A stretch of DNA of 64,000 nt from Megasphaera stantonii (GTDB taxonomy: Bacteria > Bacillota > Negativicutes > Veillonellales > Megasphaeraceae), in assembly GCF_003367905.1 (NCBI RefSeq), contig NZ_CP029462.1, forward strand, positions 1,736,001-1,800,000, read 5' to 3'. Both the position numbers and the translations under genes were made by a program. Shown here in pieces: positions 18,503 to 26,899 of the stretch (positions are counted from its first letter, which is position 1; each line of letters begins with the position of its first letter). The notes beneath the pieces were generated by a model. That model made no database searches. It was not told where the DNA came from and was given only the letters and a program-made list of their open reading frames with translations.

Positions 18503-19603
18503 ATGTTGCTTGCCGATGTATTATATAAAAAGGATTTAACCCGCGACGATTTAATTTACCTGCTCAGCCTGACCGACGCTGACGAGATGCAGGCCTTGTA
18601 CGACCGGGCCTATGAGGTCAAGGCGGCCAACGTTGGCCGCGTCGTCTATTATCGCGGCCTCATTGAATTTTCCAACCGCTGCATCAAGAACTGTCTGTAC
18701 TGCGGCATCCGGCGGGACAACGACGAGGTGGAGCGATTTGACACCGACCGGGACGATATCCTGGCGATGGCGAAATGGGCTTATGACAACCAGTACGGTT
18801 CTTTGACGCTTCAGTCGGGCGAACGGCAGGATGAGGCGTTCATCGATTACATCGAAGGGCTGGTGCGGGACATCAAAGCCTTGAGCCACGGCGAGCTGGG
18901 CATTACCCTCTGCGTTGGCGAGCAGGACGAGGCGGCCTACCGCCGCTGGTTTGAAGCCGGCGCGCACCGCTACCTGCTGCGCATCGAGACGAGCAATCCC
19001 GCATTATACGCCAAGCTTCATCCGCAGGACGGCCACCATCAATGGCAGGTTCGTAAGAACTGCCTCGACGTGCTGCGGGCCATTGGCTATCAGGTCGGCA
19101 CCGGCGACATGAGCGGCCTGCCCGGCCAGACTATAGAAGATTTGGCCGACGACATATTGTTTTACCGCGACATGGATATCGACATGATCGGCATGGGGCC
19201 TTACGTCGTCCATCACAATACGCCTCTTGGCAAGGCCGTCGTAGCCCAGGGGCTTGATTCGGCCGAGGGGAAACGTCGCCGTCTTGAACTGGGCCTCAAG
19301 ATGATCGCCGTGACGCGCCTGTTTTTGCCGGACGTCAACATCGCTTCGACGACGGCCCTGCAGGCCCTGCATCCCATGGGCCGCGAGCTGGGCCTTAAGG
19401 CCGGGGCCAACGTCCTCATGCCCATCGTGACGGTGCCGAAGTTCCGCTCTCAGTATTTGCTGTACGACAACAAGCCCTGCGTCGAAGACACGCCGGGCCA
19501 ATGCAAGAACTGCCTGGCCGCCCGCGTCGCGTCGGTCGGCGATACCGTAGGGCTCGGCCAGTGGGGCGATTCGCCGCACTTTTTTCATAAGCAAAAGACG
19601 TAG
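18503..19603 (+). CDS. hydE: [FeFe]-hydrogenase maturase, radical SAM HydE
   Basis: Radical SAM enzyme that helps build the dithiolate-bridged H-cluster of [FeFe] hydrogenase. The CxxxCxxC cluster motif is CIKNCLYC (Cys60, 64, 67), preceded by GLIEFSNR. LRIETSN, GDMSGLPGQT and QCKNCLAARV are typical of the HydE branch as opposed to ThiH, BioB or PylB. The ATG at 18503 follows AAAGGAGGG; an in-frame ATG 42 nt upstream lacks a ribosome site. HydF, HydG and the hydrogenase are not in the window. Confidence 0.88.
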   Translation: MLLADVLYKKDLTRDDLIYLLSLTDADEMQALYDRAYEVKAANVGRVVYYRGLIEFSNRCIKNCLYCGIRRDNDEVERFDTDRDDILAMAKWAYDNQYGSLTLQSGERQDEAFIDYIEGLVRDIKALSHGELGITLCVGEQDEAAYRRWFEAGAHRYLLRIETSNPALYAKLHPQDGHHQWQVRKNCLDVLRAIGYQVGTGDMSGLPGQTIEDLADDILFYRDMDIDMIGMGPYVVHHNTPLGKAVVAQGLDSAEGKRRRLELGLKMIAVTRLFLPDVNIASTTALQALHPMGRELGLKAGANVLMPIVTVPKFRSQYLLYDNKPCVEDTPGQCKNCLAARVASVGDTVGLGQWGDSPHFFHKQKT

Positions 19604-19624
19604 GCATGCTAATTTCGCATACAG

Positions 19625-19654
19625 TTGCCAAAGCGCCTTTTCGTAGGTCATAAT
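19625..19654 (+). promoter_or_regulatory. Promoter of the acyl-CoA dehydrogenase gene
   Basis: TTGCCA, 18-nt spacer, CATAAT, about 30 nt before the start region. Confidence 0.6.
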
Positions 19655-19688
19655 AGAAGTATAGCTTACGATGAAAGGCGGGATTTCT

Positions 19689-20825
19689 ATGCAGTTGACA
19701 GAAGAGCAGCGAGATATACAGAGGATGGTGCGCAACTATGCGCAGGAAAAGATCGCGCCCTTGGCGAAGGAAATCGACGAGACGGGGCGGTTCCCGGCCG
19801 AGGCGATTCAGGGATTGGCCGACATGGGCATTATGGGGCTGAACATTCCCGAAGAATACGGCGGAGCCGGCATGGATGAAATCTGCAAGGTCGTCGCTAT
19901 TGAAGAAGTGGCGAAATGCTGCGCCAGTACGGCGGAGATCTTGGCCGTTCACCTGCTGGTCAACGATATCATCGTCAAGCGCGGCACGGAAGAACAGAAG
20001 CGGGAGTTCTTGCCGGCTGCGGCCGAAGGGTGTTTGGGAGCCTTTGCCCTAACCGAAGCCGGAGCCGGTACAGATGCCGGCGGGCTGACGACTAAGGCAG
20101 TCTATGCAGACGGACACTATGTATTAAACGGCACGAAGTGCTTTATCAGCAATATGGGGCCTCATGAAGGGCATCACGTCGTAGTCATCGCCGTGACGGA
20201 CAAGGAAAAGGGGACTCGCGGCGGCATGACGGCCTTTTTGATGAAGCGGGACACGTCGGGATTTTCATTGGGCAAGACGGAAGATAAGATGGGGATCCGC
20301 GGTGCCGCTGTGTCGGAGCTGATTTTTACGGACTGCGCTGTGCCGGAATCGTGCGTGCTGGGTCGTGTCGGCGACGGATTTAAGGTCGCTATGAGCGGCC
20401 TCGACGGCGGGCGCATCGGCATTGCTGCTCAATCCCTGGGCGTGGCCGAAGCGGCCATGGCCGGCGCTGTTAAATACGCAAAGGAACGGGTTCAATTCGG
20501 CAAGCCCATTGCGGCCAAGCAGGGCCTGCAGTGGTATCTGGCCGACATGGCGACGCGTCTGGAAGCGGCTCGTCTCCTCGTATACAACGCCGCGTCGGAA
20601 CGGATGGCCGGCGGCGATATCAGCCAAGCGGCGGCGATGGCGAAATATTATGCCTCTGAAGCAGCCTGCTACATCTGCGATTTGTCCTTGCAGATACACG
20701 GCGGCTACGGCTACATGAAGGATTACGACATCGAACGCTTGTACCGCGACGCCCGCATCCTGCGCATTTACGAGGGGACGAGCGAAGTGCAGAAAATGGT
20801 CATTGCCAGACACGTGCTGCAGTAA
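19689..20825 (+). CDS. Short-chain acyl-CoA dehydrogenase (butyryl-CoA dehydrogenase-like)
   Basis: FAD flavoprotein of 378 residues that oxidises, or in fermenters reduces, the alpha-beta bond of short acyl/enoyl-CoA. AFALTEAGAGTDAGG and ISNMG bind FAD and substrate, ERVQFGKPIAAKQ is the dimer and FAD region, and YEGTSEVQ holds the catalytic glutamate of the short-chain type. HGGYGYMKDYDIERLYRDAR is strongly conserved in this family. No etfAB genes lie beside it. The start at 19689 follows AAAGGCGGG. Confidence 0.9.
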   Translation: MQLTEEQRDIQRMVRNYAQEKIAPLAKEIDETGRFPAEAIQGLADMGIMGLNIPEEYGGAGMDEICKVVAIEEVAKCCASTAEILAVHLLVNDIIVKRGTEEQKREFLPAAAEGCLGAFALTEAGAGTDAGGLTTKAVYADGHYVLNGTKCFISNMGPHEGHHVVVIAVTDKEKGTRGGMTAFLMKRDTSGFSLGKTEDKMGIRGAAVSELIFTDCAVPESCVLGRVGDGFKVAMSGLDGGRIGIAAQSLGVAEAAMAGAVKYAKERVQFGKPIAAKQGLQWYLADMATRLEAARLLVYNAASERMAGGDISQAAAMAKYYASEAACYICDLSLQIHGGYGYMKDYDIERLYRDARILRIYEGTSEVQKMVIARHVLQ

Positions 20826-20845
20826 GGCGCGAATTTGATACTATA

Positions 20846-20884
20846 TACCCTCTTTGCTGGATGTCACGGCAAAGAGGGTATTTT
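20846..20884 (+). terminator. Terminator of the acyl-CoA dehydrogenase gene
   Basis: A perfect 12-bp stem TACCCTCTTTGC/GCAAAGAGGGTA, 11-nt loop, then TTTT. Confidence 0.92.
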
Positions 20885-20933
20885 GTCATGCCGGAATGAC
20901 AAAATAGCCGCCTTCGGTGAAAGAGAAGGCGGC
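20881..20933 (+). other. Two further hairpins stacked behind the terminator
   Basis: TTTTGTCAT and ATGACAAAA (20881-20904) form a perfect 9-bp dyad; GCCGCCTTC and GAAGGCGGC (20907-20933) form a second, followed by CTTTG. Both lie between the terminator and the next promoter. Confidence 0.7.
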
Positions 20934-20959
20934 CTTTGTGGATTGAACGCAAGTATACC

Positions 20960-20989
20960 TTGCCAACGGGCTGGCAGTCATAGTATTAT
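20960..20989 (+). promoter_or_regulatory. Promoter of the M20 amidohydrolase gene
   Basis: TTGCCA, 18-nt spacer, TATTAT. The sequence around the -10 matches the hydE promoter over 14 nt. Confidence 0.6.
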
Positions 20990-21048
20990 CAAACTAATTC
21001 CATTTCGGGAACATATAGCATAGATATGTATATACAAGGGGGATTCAG

Positions 21049-22275
21049 ATGAACAGAGCAGATGCGGCAGAACAAATCGTCGCCGATTTAAGAGAACTGG
21101 CGGCGCTTACGTCAGACGAAGGCGGTGCCCAACGCCTGTCGTGGACGCCGGTGTGGCAGCAGGCGACGGAATGGTTTCGCCGCCATATGGAAGCGGCCGG
21201 AGCCGAAGTGTCAATGGATGCCGTCGGCAATATATGGGCGAAGTTTGCCGGTGAAAGTGAAGCGTCCGTCGTCGTAGGGAGCCATATTGACTCCGTACCG
21301 GACGGCGGCTGGCTGGACGGGGCCCTGGGTGTAGCGGCCGGCATGGGCTACGGCGCGTATTGCCTAGATGGAAAGAAGCCGAAGAAGACTTTGTATGTCG
21401 TCGGCTGGGTCGATGAGGAAGGTATGGCCTTCGGCAAGAGCTGCTTTGGGTCTGCCGTCGCCAGCGGTTCTATGACGGCCCAGTCGGCGGCGTCTCTGAC
21501 AACGAAAGACGGGGAATCCTTCGCCGACGTGCTGCGAACGTGCGGATTGGACGGCGAGCGGATAGACGAGGCGAGGGCGGCCTTTGCAGCGCGGCAGGTC
21601 CAGGCCTATTTGGAACTGCACATCGAACAGGCGCCGCTGCTGGCGCAGAACAAGACGAGCGCTGCTTGCGTGTACGGCGTGTGCGGCTGCCACCGCGAGT
21701 ACATTACGTTTACGGGACAGCAGAGCCATTGCGGTTCGCCTGTAGCGTTGCGGCGCGACGCCTTTTTAGCGGCTGCCGAAGCAACCGTTGATTTTAATAA
21801 AATAGCGTTGAAATACGGCGCGTACTGCACAGTCGGGCAAGTAGACGTCGCCCCCAATGTCGTGACCATTTCTCCCGGCCGCTGCCGCATTTCCTTGGAT
21901 ATCCGCTGCATCGACAAAGAAACGTTCCAGACGATGATAGACGAAGCCCGCGCCGCCTATGAAGGGCGGGCCAGGGAACACGGCGTAGCTGCAGCGCATG
22001 ACGTCCTTTGGCACAAGGAGCCCGTATTGTTTGACGAAACGCTGAAAGAGCTGTGCCGTCGTGCCGTCCAGGAGGAAACGGGAAGGGACGCCGTCATGTA
22101 TTCCGCTCCGCTCCACGACGCCGTAGAAATGGTCAAGGCCGCGCCGTCCATCATGATGTTCGTCATGTCGGACCCGGGTATTTCCCACTGCAAGGAAGAA
22201 GACACGCCGGAACCGGCTTTAAAAGAAGGCATCCGGGCCTTCCTGCGGCTCATCGAAGCCGTATTGGGAAGGTGA
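21049..22275 (+). CDS. M20-family amidohydrolase (hydantoinase/carbamoylase type)
   Basis: Binuclear-zinc amidase of 408 residues in the group of N-carbamoyl-L-amino-acid hydrolases, allantoate amidohydrolases and beta-ureidopropionases. GSHIDSVPDGGWLDGALGV and DEEGMAFG hold metal ligands, ELHIEQ carries a further ligand, and QSHCGSP begins the dimerisation domain. The substrate cannot be chosen between carbamoyl amino acids and ureides. It is a single gene with its own promoter, so context does not help. AAGGGGG precedes the ATG. Confidence 0.85.
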   Translation: MNRADAAEQIVADLRELAALTSDEGGAQRLSWTPVWQQATEWFRRHMEAAGAEVSMDAVGNIWAKFAGESEASVVVGSHIDSVPDGGWLDGALGVAAGMGYGAYCLDGKKPKKTLYVVGWVDEEGMAFGKSCFGSAVASGSMTAQSAASLTTKDGESFADVLRTCGLDGERIDEARAAFAARQVQAYLELHIEQAPLLAQNKTSAACVYGVCGCHREYITFTGQQSHCGSPVALRRDAFLAAAEATVDFNKIALKYGAYCTVGQVDVAPNVVTISPGRCRISLDIRCIDKETFQTMIDEARAAYEGRAREHGVAAAHDVLWHKEPVLFDETLKELCRRAVQEETGRDAVMYSAPLHDAVEMVKAAPSIMMFVMSDPGISHCKEEDTPEPALKEGIRAFLRLIEAVLGR

Positions 22276-22282
22276 AATTTTC

Positions 22283-22312
22283 TTGACGGAAATTATAGAT
22301 GTTTGCTATAAT
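22283..22312 (+). promoter_or_regulatory. Promoter of tRNA-Ser
   Basis: TTGACG, 18-nt spacer, TATAAT, 11 nt before the mature tRNA 5' end. Confidence 0.85.
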
Positions 22313-22323
22313 AATTCCGTTAT

Positions 22324-22412
22324 GGAAAGGTGTCCGAGTGGTTTAAGGAGCTAGTCTTGAAAACTAGTGATGCGGCAACGCACCGTGGGTTCGAATCCCA
22401 CCCTTTCCGCCA
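22324..22412 (+). tRNA. tRNA-Ser (anticodon UGA)
   Basis: An 89-nt tRNA with acceptor GGAAAGG/CCTTTCC, discriminator G and encoded CCA. The anticodon stem is CTAGT/ACTAG with loop CTTGAAA (anticodon TGA at 22358-22360). There is a long variable arm (GATGCGGCAACGCACC) as expected for tRNA-Ser, and the T loop is TTCGAAT. It reads UCA and probably UCG. Confidence 0.97.
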
Positions 22413-22420
22413 AGCAAACA

Positions 22421-22451
22421 ACAGGGCTCGCCGGTTTTCGGCGGGCCCTGT
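22421..22451 (+). terminator. Terminator after tRNA-Ser
   Basis: ACAGGGCTCGCCG pairs with CGGCGGGCCCTGT (13 bp, one G-U pair), followed by TAGTTTA. The U-run is weak. Confidence 0.7.
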
Positions 22452-22604
22452 TAGTTTACTAGTTTGAGCTGTTTTTTGGACAAGGGGTTTAAAAAAGGGG
22501 TTTATTTCATGAAAGACAGGCGCAGGAAGGCGTATTGGCAGCTTCCCTATGGCATAAAATCTGTCTGTGAGCGATTTCGTCCTGTCATAGCTGCGCCGTA
22601 TGCG

Positions 22605-22787
22605 TCATCCTTGTGATACATTGAGCAGGGCGAAGGCGGACCAAATGGCCGTGATGATGATGTACAGGATAATCTGCGTTTTCGTGTAGTTGCGGCGCTG
22701 GCGATACAAGAGATACAAGCCGAGGGGCCAGCAGATGATGAGGGCAGCCCACAACATCCATTTTTTGTCATACCATTTCGTTTCCAT
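22605..22787 (-). CDS. Small membrane protein, 60 residues
   Basis: Two hydrophobic segments (about residues 10-27 and 38-55) are separated by a basic loop, RQRRNYTK. A strong TTAGGAGG site 9 nt before the ATG supports expression. PLGLYLLYR recalls the short hydrophobic-plus-basic motif of many small Firmicute membrane proteins, but I do not recognise the family. It stands alone between the tRNA-Ser and the CpXC gene. Confidence 0.65.
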   Translation of the reverse strand: METKWYDKKWMLWAALIICWPLGLYLLYRQRRNYTKTQIILYIIITAIWSAFALLNVSQG

Positions 22788-23046
22788 ACGTATATCCTCC
22801 TAATTTTTTGTTTTATAGGCAATAAAGCCGGCTTTGCGCAGTCCGAGGCTGCGTGTTTCGTCTGGAAGAAGGGCTCAGCGCGGCCGGCGGGAATCTATTT
22901 TGCCCGGAGAGTTTAGGTACAGCATAGAATACTTTTTTATCGCTGTCAATAACGGGGCGCGCTTATTCGTGCTCTTGAAAGCAGCGGCGGCGAGGCTGCG
23001 GCAACGCTGGCAGAGGGGCGCAAAGCGTTGAATTTTCGGCAGGGAA

Positions 23047-23075
23047 TTGACAGTTTTTTTTCGTAAAAATATAAT
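23047..23075 (+). promoter_or_regulatory. Consensus promoter of the CpXC gene
   Basis: TTGACA, 17-nt spacer, TATAAT: a perfect match to the sigma70 consensus. It lies 82 nt before the start codon. Upstream, 22788-23040 has no supported gene. Confidence 0.9.
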
Positions 23076-23157
23076 AGGAATGGAATAGCTGGAAAGCTGC
23101 AGGCGGCGTGTCTGCGGCGAAACATATATCGTATGGAGAGAAGTAAGGAGGTTCGTT

Positions 23158-23823
23158 ATGTCGAGATTCCATGAGGAAGAAATTACCTGTCCCCAGTGCG
23201 GCAAAACCAGCCGGTTTAAGGTATGGGACAGCGTGAATACACAGACCGATGAAGAAATGAAGGACGCGGTGCGGTCGCTGGAAGCATTTACCATGCATTG
23301 TCCGCACTGCGGATACGAGCACGTCGTCAGCTATAATTTCTTGTATCATGATATGGATGGAGCTGTTATGATCTATCATGCTGCCGACGAAACGGGAGAG
23401 GAAACGGCGCGTCAGGCTTTTAAGCAAGCTATGGCGGTACTGCACGACGCGGCGCATTACGTCTGCCGCATCGTCCATTCCTTCGACGAAATGCTGGAAA
23501 AGCTCCGCATCGCTGACGCCGGTCTGGACGACCGCATTATCGCGTTGCTGAAGCTGCTGGCTGAACGGCAGGTGGAAGCCCAGTATCCCGAGTTTCATAC
23601 GACGGGCTGTTATTTTATCCGGGACGAAGAGGGCAAGTTTATTATCCACCTCATTGACGATGGCACGAACGAAGCGCTGAACGTCGATTACGAAGCCAGC
23701 TTCGCTGAATTGTACGAAACGCTGCGGAACGAATTCAGCAAGGAATTGGAAGAACAGGCGAAGGACGTGCCGGTCATCGATAAGGACTGGGCCATTGCGT
23801 TTTTAGATACCGTTATGAAATAA
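23158..23823 (+). CDS. CpXC-domain protein
   Basis: 221 residues with an N-terminal treble-clef-like zinc site made of CPQCGK (about 11-16) and CPHCGYEH (about 49-56), the motif that names the CpXC family. The remainder is acidic and mostly helical with no catalytic motif that I recognise. The family is known only as probable metal-binding proteins of unknown role. It has a consensus promoter and its own terminator, so it appears to be a well-expressed single gene. Confidence 0.8.
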   Translation: MSRFHEEEITCPQCGKTSRFKVWDSVNTQTDEEMKDAVRSLEAFTMHCPHCGYEHVVSYNFLYHDMDGAVMIYHAADETGEETARQAFKQAMAVLHDAAHYVCRIVHSFDEMLEKLRIADAGLDDRIIALLKLLAERQVEAQYPEFHTTGCYFIRDEEGKFIIHLIDDGTNEALNVDYEASFAELYETLRNEFSKELEEQAKDVPVIDKDWAIAFLDTVMK

Positions 23824-23850
23824 ACCGCTGTGAAGGGCAGCGGACATATC

Positions 23851-23882
23851 AAAGCTCGCGGGGCCATGCTTCCGCGGGCTTT
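23851..23882 (+). terminator. Terminator after the CpXC gene
   Basis: AAAGCTCGCGG pairs with CCGCGGGCTTT (one G-U pair), 10-nt loop, then TG. Confidence 0.78.
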
Positions 23883-23954
23883 TGCTGTAGCTGCAGGCAG
23901 GGCACGCAGGCTGCCCCGGGGGGAAGAGAAATGAGGGGGAATGGCCCTATTTAC

Positions 23955-23984
23955 TTGCGAAGTGGCAAATATGTGTTATATAAT
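23955..23984 (+). promoter_or_regulatory. Promoter of the 2-hydroxyacid dehydrogenase gene
   Basis: TTGCGA, 18-nt spacer, TATAAT, about 55 nt upstream of the start codon. Confidence 0.72.
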
Positions 23985-24045
23985 TAAGGATATATGTAGG
24001 TTTTTAATTAGATGATTGTTTTTACCAAAGAAAAGGGGCTGTGAT

Positions 24046-25014
24046 ATGTATCACATAAGTGTTTTGACGGGACGTCAGGACGAAGATGATTTTGGAGAGC
24101 GGTTGCGGGATATTGCCCGCGTCGAATACTGCCCGGAAGCCGACGAAGACGTCATGGCTGACCGGCTGGAAGACGCCGACGTGATTATCTGCAAATCGGA
24201 ACGGATTTCCGGCTCGCTTTTGGACCGGCTCGACGACTTGAAGCTCATCGTCATTTTATCGACGCGGTATGACAACGTCGATTTGGATGGGGCTGCCCGC
24301 AACGGCGTTCTCGTCGTCAATAACATGTCGTACTGCGTCGACGATATTGCCGACCATACGTGCGCTATGATATTGGCGCTGATTCGGCAGCTGCCGGAAT
24401 ACTTGACGGACATCAACGTCAACAGCCGCTGGGAATACGGCTCCGTGGCCTGGCCTATCCACCGCGTGAGCAGCAACCTCATCGGCCTCGTCGGCTTCGG
24501 CCATATCGGACGGGCCGTCGCGTCGCGCATGCAGGCCTTCGGCTGCAGCATTCAGGCGTACGACCCGTTTGTCAGTGAAGACATCATGAACGCGCATCAT
24601 GTCCGTCCTGTCGATATGGACCAGCTGCTGGAGACGAGCGACGTCGTATCGCTCCATATGCCGCTGAATGAAACGACGCGGTATATTTTCCAGGATGAAC
24701 AGTTCGAGCAGATGAAGCAGGGCGCTATGTTCGTCAACTGCTGCCGCGGCGGCCTGGCCGACGAAGCGGCGCTGTACCATGCCGTCGACGACGGGCATAT
24801 CCGCAGCGCGGCGCTGGACGTCTTGTCTATGGAGCATCCCAGTCCGATGCTGCTTAAAATGATCGCCCGGCCGGAATTCCTGCTGACGCCTAACGTCAGC
24901 TTCCATTCGGTCGAAGCCGATAAGCAGGTCCGCGACGACGCCGAGACATATATCCGCCGGTTCTTCGAAGGGCGGCGGGACGAACTGCCGATCGTCGTAA
25001 AAGATACATATTAA
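24046..25014 (+). CDS. D-isomer-specific 2-hydroxyacid dehydrogenase family protein
   Basis: 322 residues. The NAD-binding Rossmann motif is GLVGFGHIGRAVASRMQAFG. Catalytic Arg is in NCCRGG and Glu in ALDVLSMEHP. At the place of the usual catalytic His (TPH) the sequence reads LTPNVSFHS, so the acid/base histidine is asparagine unless the His four residues later replaces it. Physiological substrate is unknown. The ATG at 24046 is chosen because AAAAGGGG precedes it; an upstream in-frame ATG would add ten residues. Confidence 0.82.
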   Translation: MYHISVLTGRQDEDDFGERLRDIARVEYCPEADEDVMADRLEDADVIICKSERISGSLLDRLDDLKLIVILSTRYDNVDLDGAARNGVLVVNNMSYCVDDIADHTCAMILALIRQLPEYLTDINVNSRWEYGSVAWPIHRVSSNLIGLVGFGHIGRAVASRMQAFGCSIQAYDPFVSEDIMNAHHVRPVDMDQLLETSDVVSLHMPLNETTRYIFQDEQFEQMKQGAMFVNCCRGGLADEAALYHAVDDGHIRSAALDVLSMEHPSPMLLKMIARPEFLLTPNVSFHSVEADKQVRDDAETYIRRFFEGRRDELPIVVKDTY

Positions 25015-25096
25015 CATCGTGCATACAAGCGGCGTATCGGCGCAAGGGCGCCGGCGCGCCGCAGGATAAACCGACATACGAAGGGGGCTTTATGTC

Positions 25097-25912
25097 TTGC
25101 GCATTTGGAAATTCGCCGCAATGGCATGTCTTTGCTGCGCCCTGTTAGGGGGCTGCGGCCCGTCTTCCGACACGAAGACGGCAGCCGAGTCCGCCGCGCC
25201 GGCAGCGCAGCAGGAACAAGTGGAAATGGCCGTTCCCGAAAAAGGGATTCCGGTCCTCATGTATCATATGATAGGCGACGTGCCTGATAACGACGCCGTC
25301 CTGCTGGAATCGCACTTCCGCGAGCAGATGCAGTTTTTAAAGGACAACGGGTTCCATCCCATTACGCTGCAGCAGCTCCATGAATACATGACGGAAGGGA
25401 AGGCCGTCCCTGTAAAACCTGTCGTGCTGACCTTTGACGACGGGTATCCCGACACGTATTCCATCGTCATGCCCATCATGAAGGAATTCGGATTTCCCTG
25501 CACCGTATTCATCCCGACGTATGACGCCGACCAGGGTACGCGCCTGACATGGCAGCAGATCCAGGAAATGAAAGACGCAGGCATTACTATCGCTTCGCAC
25601 AGCTACCGTCATGAACGCCTGACCGAGCTTTCGGCGGCAGCCGTCGAAGAAGACGTGCAAAAGAGCCAGGCAGAGCTGAAGCAGCGCCTGGGTATCGACA
25701 ACGAATTTTTCTGCTATCCCTATGGCCGGGTCAACGAGGCCGTCGAAGACGTCATGAAAAAGCACGGCATCAAGCTGGCCGTCACCATGAATCCGGGATG
25801 GGCGAAGCGCGGCGACAATCCCTATGCCGTCAACCGCATCTGGATTGGCAACGCCGTCGATATAGGAAACTTTGAGCAGCGCGTTACGACAGAGCAGTAC
25901 GAAGAACGATAA
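25097..25912 (+). CDS. Polysaccharide deacetylase-family lipoprotein
   Basis: NodB-fold (CE4) enzyme of about 271 residues. The N terminus is a lipoprotein signal with lipobox LLGGC (Cys at about residue 20). The first catalytic motif is LTFDDGY and the second is SHSYRH, both with metal ligands. Start is TTG: it gives the basic N terminus MRIWKF and follows AAGGGGG, whereas the in-frame ATG 24 nt later would lose it. It probably deacetylates an envelope glycan. It heads a five-gene cluster of exported or membrane proteins. Confidence 0.88.
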   Translation: MRIWKFAAMACLCCALLGGCGPSSDTKTAAESAAPAAQQEQVEMAVPEKGIPVLMYHMIGDVPDNDAVLLESHFREQMQFLKDNGFHPITLQQLHEYMTEGKAVPVKPVVLTFDDGYPDTYSIVMPIMKEFGFPCTVFIPTYDADQGTRLTWQQIQEMKDAGITIASHSYRHERLTELSAAAVEEDVQKSQAELKQRLGIDNEFFCYPYGRVNEAVEDVMKKHGIKLAVTMNPGWAKRGDNPYAVNRIWIGNAVDIGNFEQRVTTEQYEER

Positions 25913-25945
25913 CGCCGGGTCTATCTTTACATTTCTGAGGTAACT

Positions 25946-26890
25946 ATGAAGAAACATTTCAAAGATATTTGCAAATTTTTAATAGTATTGCTGGTCTTTT
26001 TCGGCGTGACGTCGCCTGTCGTCGTACTGTTCGGCCCCTTTGACAACATCAAGCGGACCGTCGTCGGCGCGATTTTAAAGAGCCGCCATCCCCAGTACAT
26101 TACGTGGCTTTTTTCTCAGGAAGAAATCGATAAAATACTGGGCGGCATCAGCACGGCGCCGAAGCAGGAGCTGTTTACGTTTACGGCCCGTACCGACTCC
26201 ACCTTGAATTTGAAGCAGATCGAATCGAGCCGCTTCAAGGGCTTTTTGCTGGAAATCCCCGACCCGAAGCGCATCGAAGTGGCGACGGCGGAAAACATGG
26301 ATGAGAAAGGCGACACGACGAGCGGCATCGCCAAGCGGCACGACGCCGTGGCGGCTATCAATGCCGGCGGTTTCTATGATGCCAACGGCACCGGCACGGG
26401 CCGCAGCCCGTACGGCTTTATCATCCATGACGGGCGATTCCTCCTGGGGCAGAATTCCCTCGACGTAGAAGTAAACGAGTTCGTCGGCTTCAATGAAGAT
26501 GGAAACCTCATCGCCGGCACGTACAGCAAGGGCGAAATCATCGAAATGGGCGCGAAAGAAGGCATCTCCTTCGGCCCGGCCCTCATCGTCAACGGCGAAA
26601 AGATGATTACTGACGGCGACGGCGGCTGGGGCGTCGGCCCCCGTACGGCTATCGGCCAGCGCAAAGACGGCACGGTGCTGTTCCTGGTCATCGACGGCCG
26701 TCAGCCCGGCTATTCTGTCGGCGCGACGCTTCGGGACCTGCAGAATATCCTTTATGAAGAAGGCGCGGTCATCGCGGCTAATTTGGACGGAGGCTCCAGC
26801 TCGACGCTGTACCTCAACGGCAATGTAGTGAACAAACCGGCGGACTTGCTGGGCGAACGCATGATTCCGACGGCATTTATCGTCAAATAG
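25946..26890 (+). CDS. Phosphodiester glycosidase (NAGPA-domain) envelope protein
   Basis: 314 residues with an N-terminal membrane anchor (about 10-32) and an extracytoplasmic NAGPA domain. Signature pieces are AINAGGFYDANG, SFGPALIVNG, GVGPRTAIGQ and ANLDGGSSSTLYLNG. Members cleave glycosyl phosphodiesters; in bacteria, substrates are likely cell-wall or capsular polymers. It lies between the deacetylase and a membrane-anchored protein of unknown function, which supports an envelope-glycan role. Confidence 0.87.
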   Translation: MKKHFKDICKFLIVLLVFFGVTSPVVVLFGPFDNIKRTVVGAILKSRHPQYITWLFSQEEIDKILGGISTAPKQELFTFTARTDSTLNLKQIESSRFKGFLLEIPDPKRIEVATAENMDEKGDTTSGIAKRHDAVAAINAGGFYDANGTGTGRSPYGFIIHDGRFLLGQNSLDVEVNEFVGFNEDGNLIAGTYSKGEIIEMGAKEGISFGPALIVNGEKMITDGDGGWGVGPRTAIGQRKDGTVLFLVIDGRQPGYSVGATLRDLQNILYEEGAVIAANLDGGSSSTLYLNGNVVNKPADLLGERMIPTAFIVK

Positions 26891-26899
26891 GAGGTATGT

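Noticed and set aside
22834-23031. Plus-strand 65-residue basic frame
   Set aside because: Arginine-rich chance frame without a ribosome site or promoter.
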